IMG/VR virus record: IMGVR_UViG_3300030118_004476
Span: 1-22,189 of that record
Direction: 5' to 3' (one strand)
DNA from: a virus
Length of the DNA: 22,189 bases
In this document: in pieces, positions 22,181-22,189 of the stretch
Layout: every line of letters begins with the position of its first letter
How positions within the stretch are numbered: the first letter of the stretch is position 1
The notes under the pieces: generated by a model
Databases searched by the model: none
Told to the model about the DNA's origin: nothing
Seen by the model: only the letters and a program-made list of their open reading frames with translations
Program-made: the position numbers and the translations under genes

Positions 22181-22189
22181 TTTATTTAT

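Noticed and set aside
1-22189. Window as a complete circular genome
   Set aside because: The two ends share no visible repeat, joining them would place a stop codon 42 codons into the connector, and terminase and lysis genes are missing, so the window is best read as a fragment.

Overview
The window is a slice of a tailed double-stranded DNA phage genome (or prophage/contig), almost certainly infecting a member of the Bacteroidota, most likely a marine-type Flavobacteriia host. The evidence is strongly AT-rich DNA; starts preceded by A-rich leaders and almost no Shine-Dalgarno sequences; promoters of the Bacteroidota form TTG/TTTG-N19-20-TAnnTTTG; a GCTDPxAxNYDPxA-type repeat typical of Flavobacteriia secreted proteins; and structural proteins of the type seen in Bacteroidota siphophages. 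A long tape measure protein of the TP901 type with a tail-completion/tail-tip gene series indicates a long, probably non-contractile tail.

Layout. (1) Positions 1-4893, minus strand, is the head module, read right to left: ClpP-type prohead protease with a scaffold-like C-terminus, major capsid protein, a tail-tube-like structural protein, a small lysine-rich protein, portal, and the first 41 codons of a head-tail connector cut by the left edge. (2) Positions 4894-5057 are a divergent control region with a textbook plus-strand promoter and a weaker minus-strand one overlapped by a CCTAAC direct repeat. (3) Positions 5058-10287, plus strand, are the DNA-replication/recombination module: recombination-like protein, two small unknowns, a DnaA-domain-IV-like protein, an SSB-like protein ending in DDDLPF, a winged-helix replication protein, a T7 gp4-type primase-helicase, a small winged-helix-like protein, a DUF3310 protein and a RusA resolvase. 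(4) Positions 10256-22180, minus strand, are the tail module: two tail-completion-like proteins, a 451-aa tail protein, a 1550-aa tail-tip/baseplate protein, the tape measure, then a small Cys-rich protein and a small helix-turn-helix protein that have their own promoter.

The genes form a coherent programme. The plus-strand module would be expressed first to initiate replication (DnaA-like, loader-like, primase-helicase, SSB-like) and process DNA (annealing-like protein, RusA), relying on a host or off-window polymerase. The minus-strand head and tail modules build the virion. Hairpins follow the two probably most abundant structural proteins, and one hairpin contains the -33 box of a promoter for the portal operon. 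Terminases, DNA polymerase, lysis genes, integrase and repressor are not visible, so lifestyle and packaging type cannot be decided. No tRNA, rRNA, CRISPR array, insertion sequence or anti-defence cassette is recognisable. I see no clear novel multi-gene system; the most unusual signals are regulatory: paired near-leaderless promoters, a promoter inside a terminator hairpin, and a two-state hairpin ahead of the replication genes.
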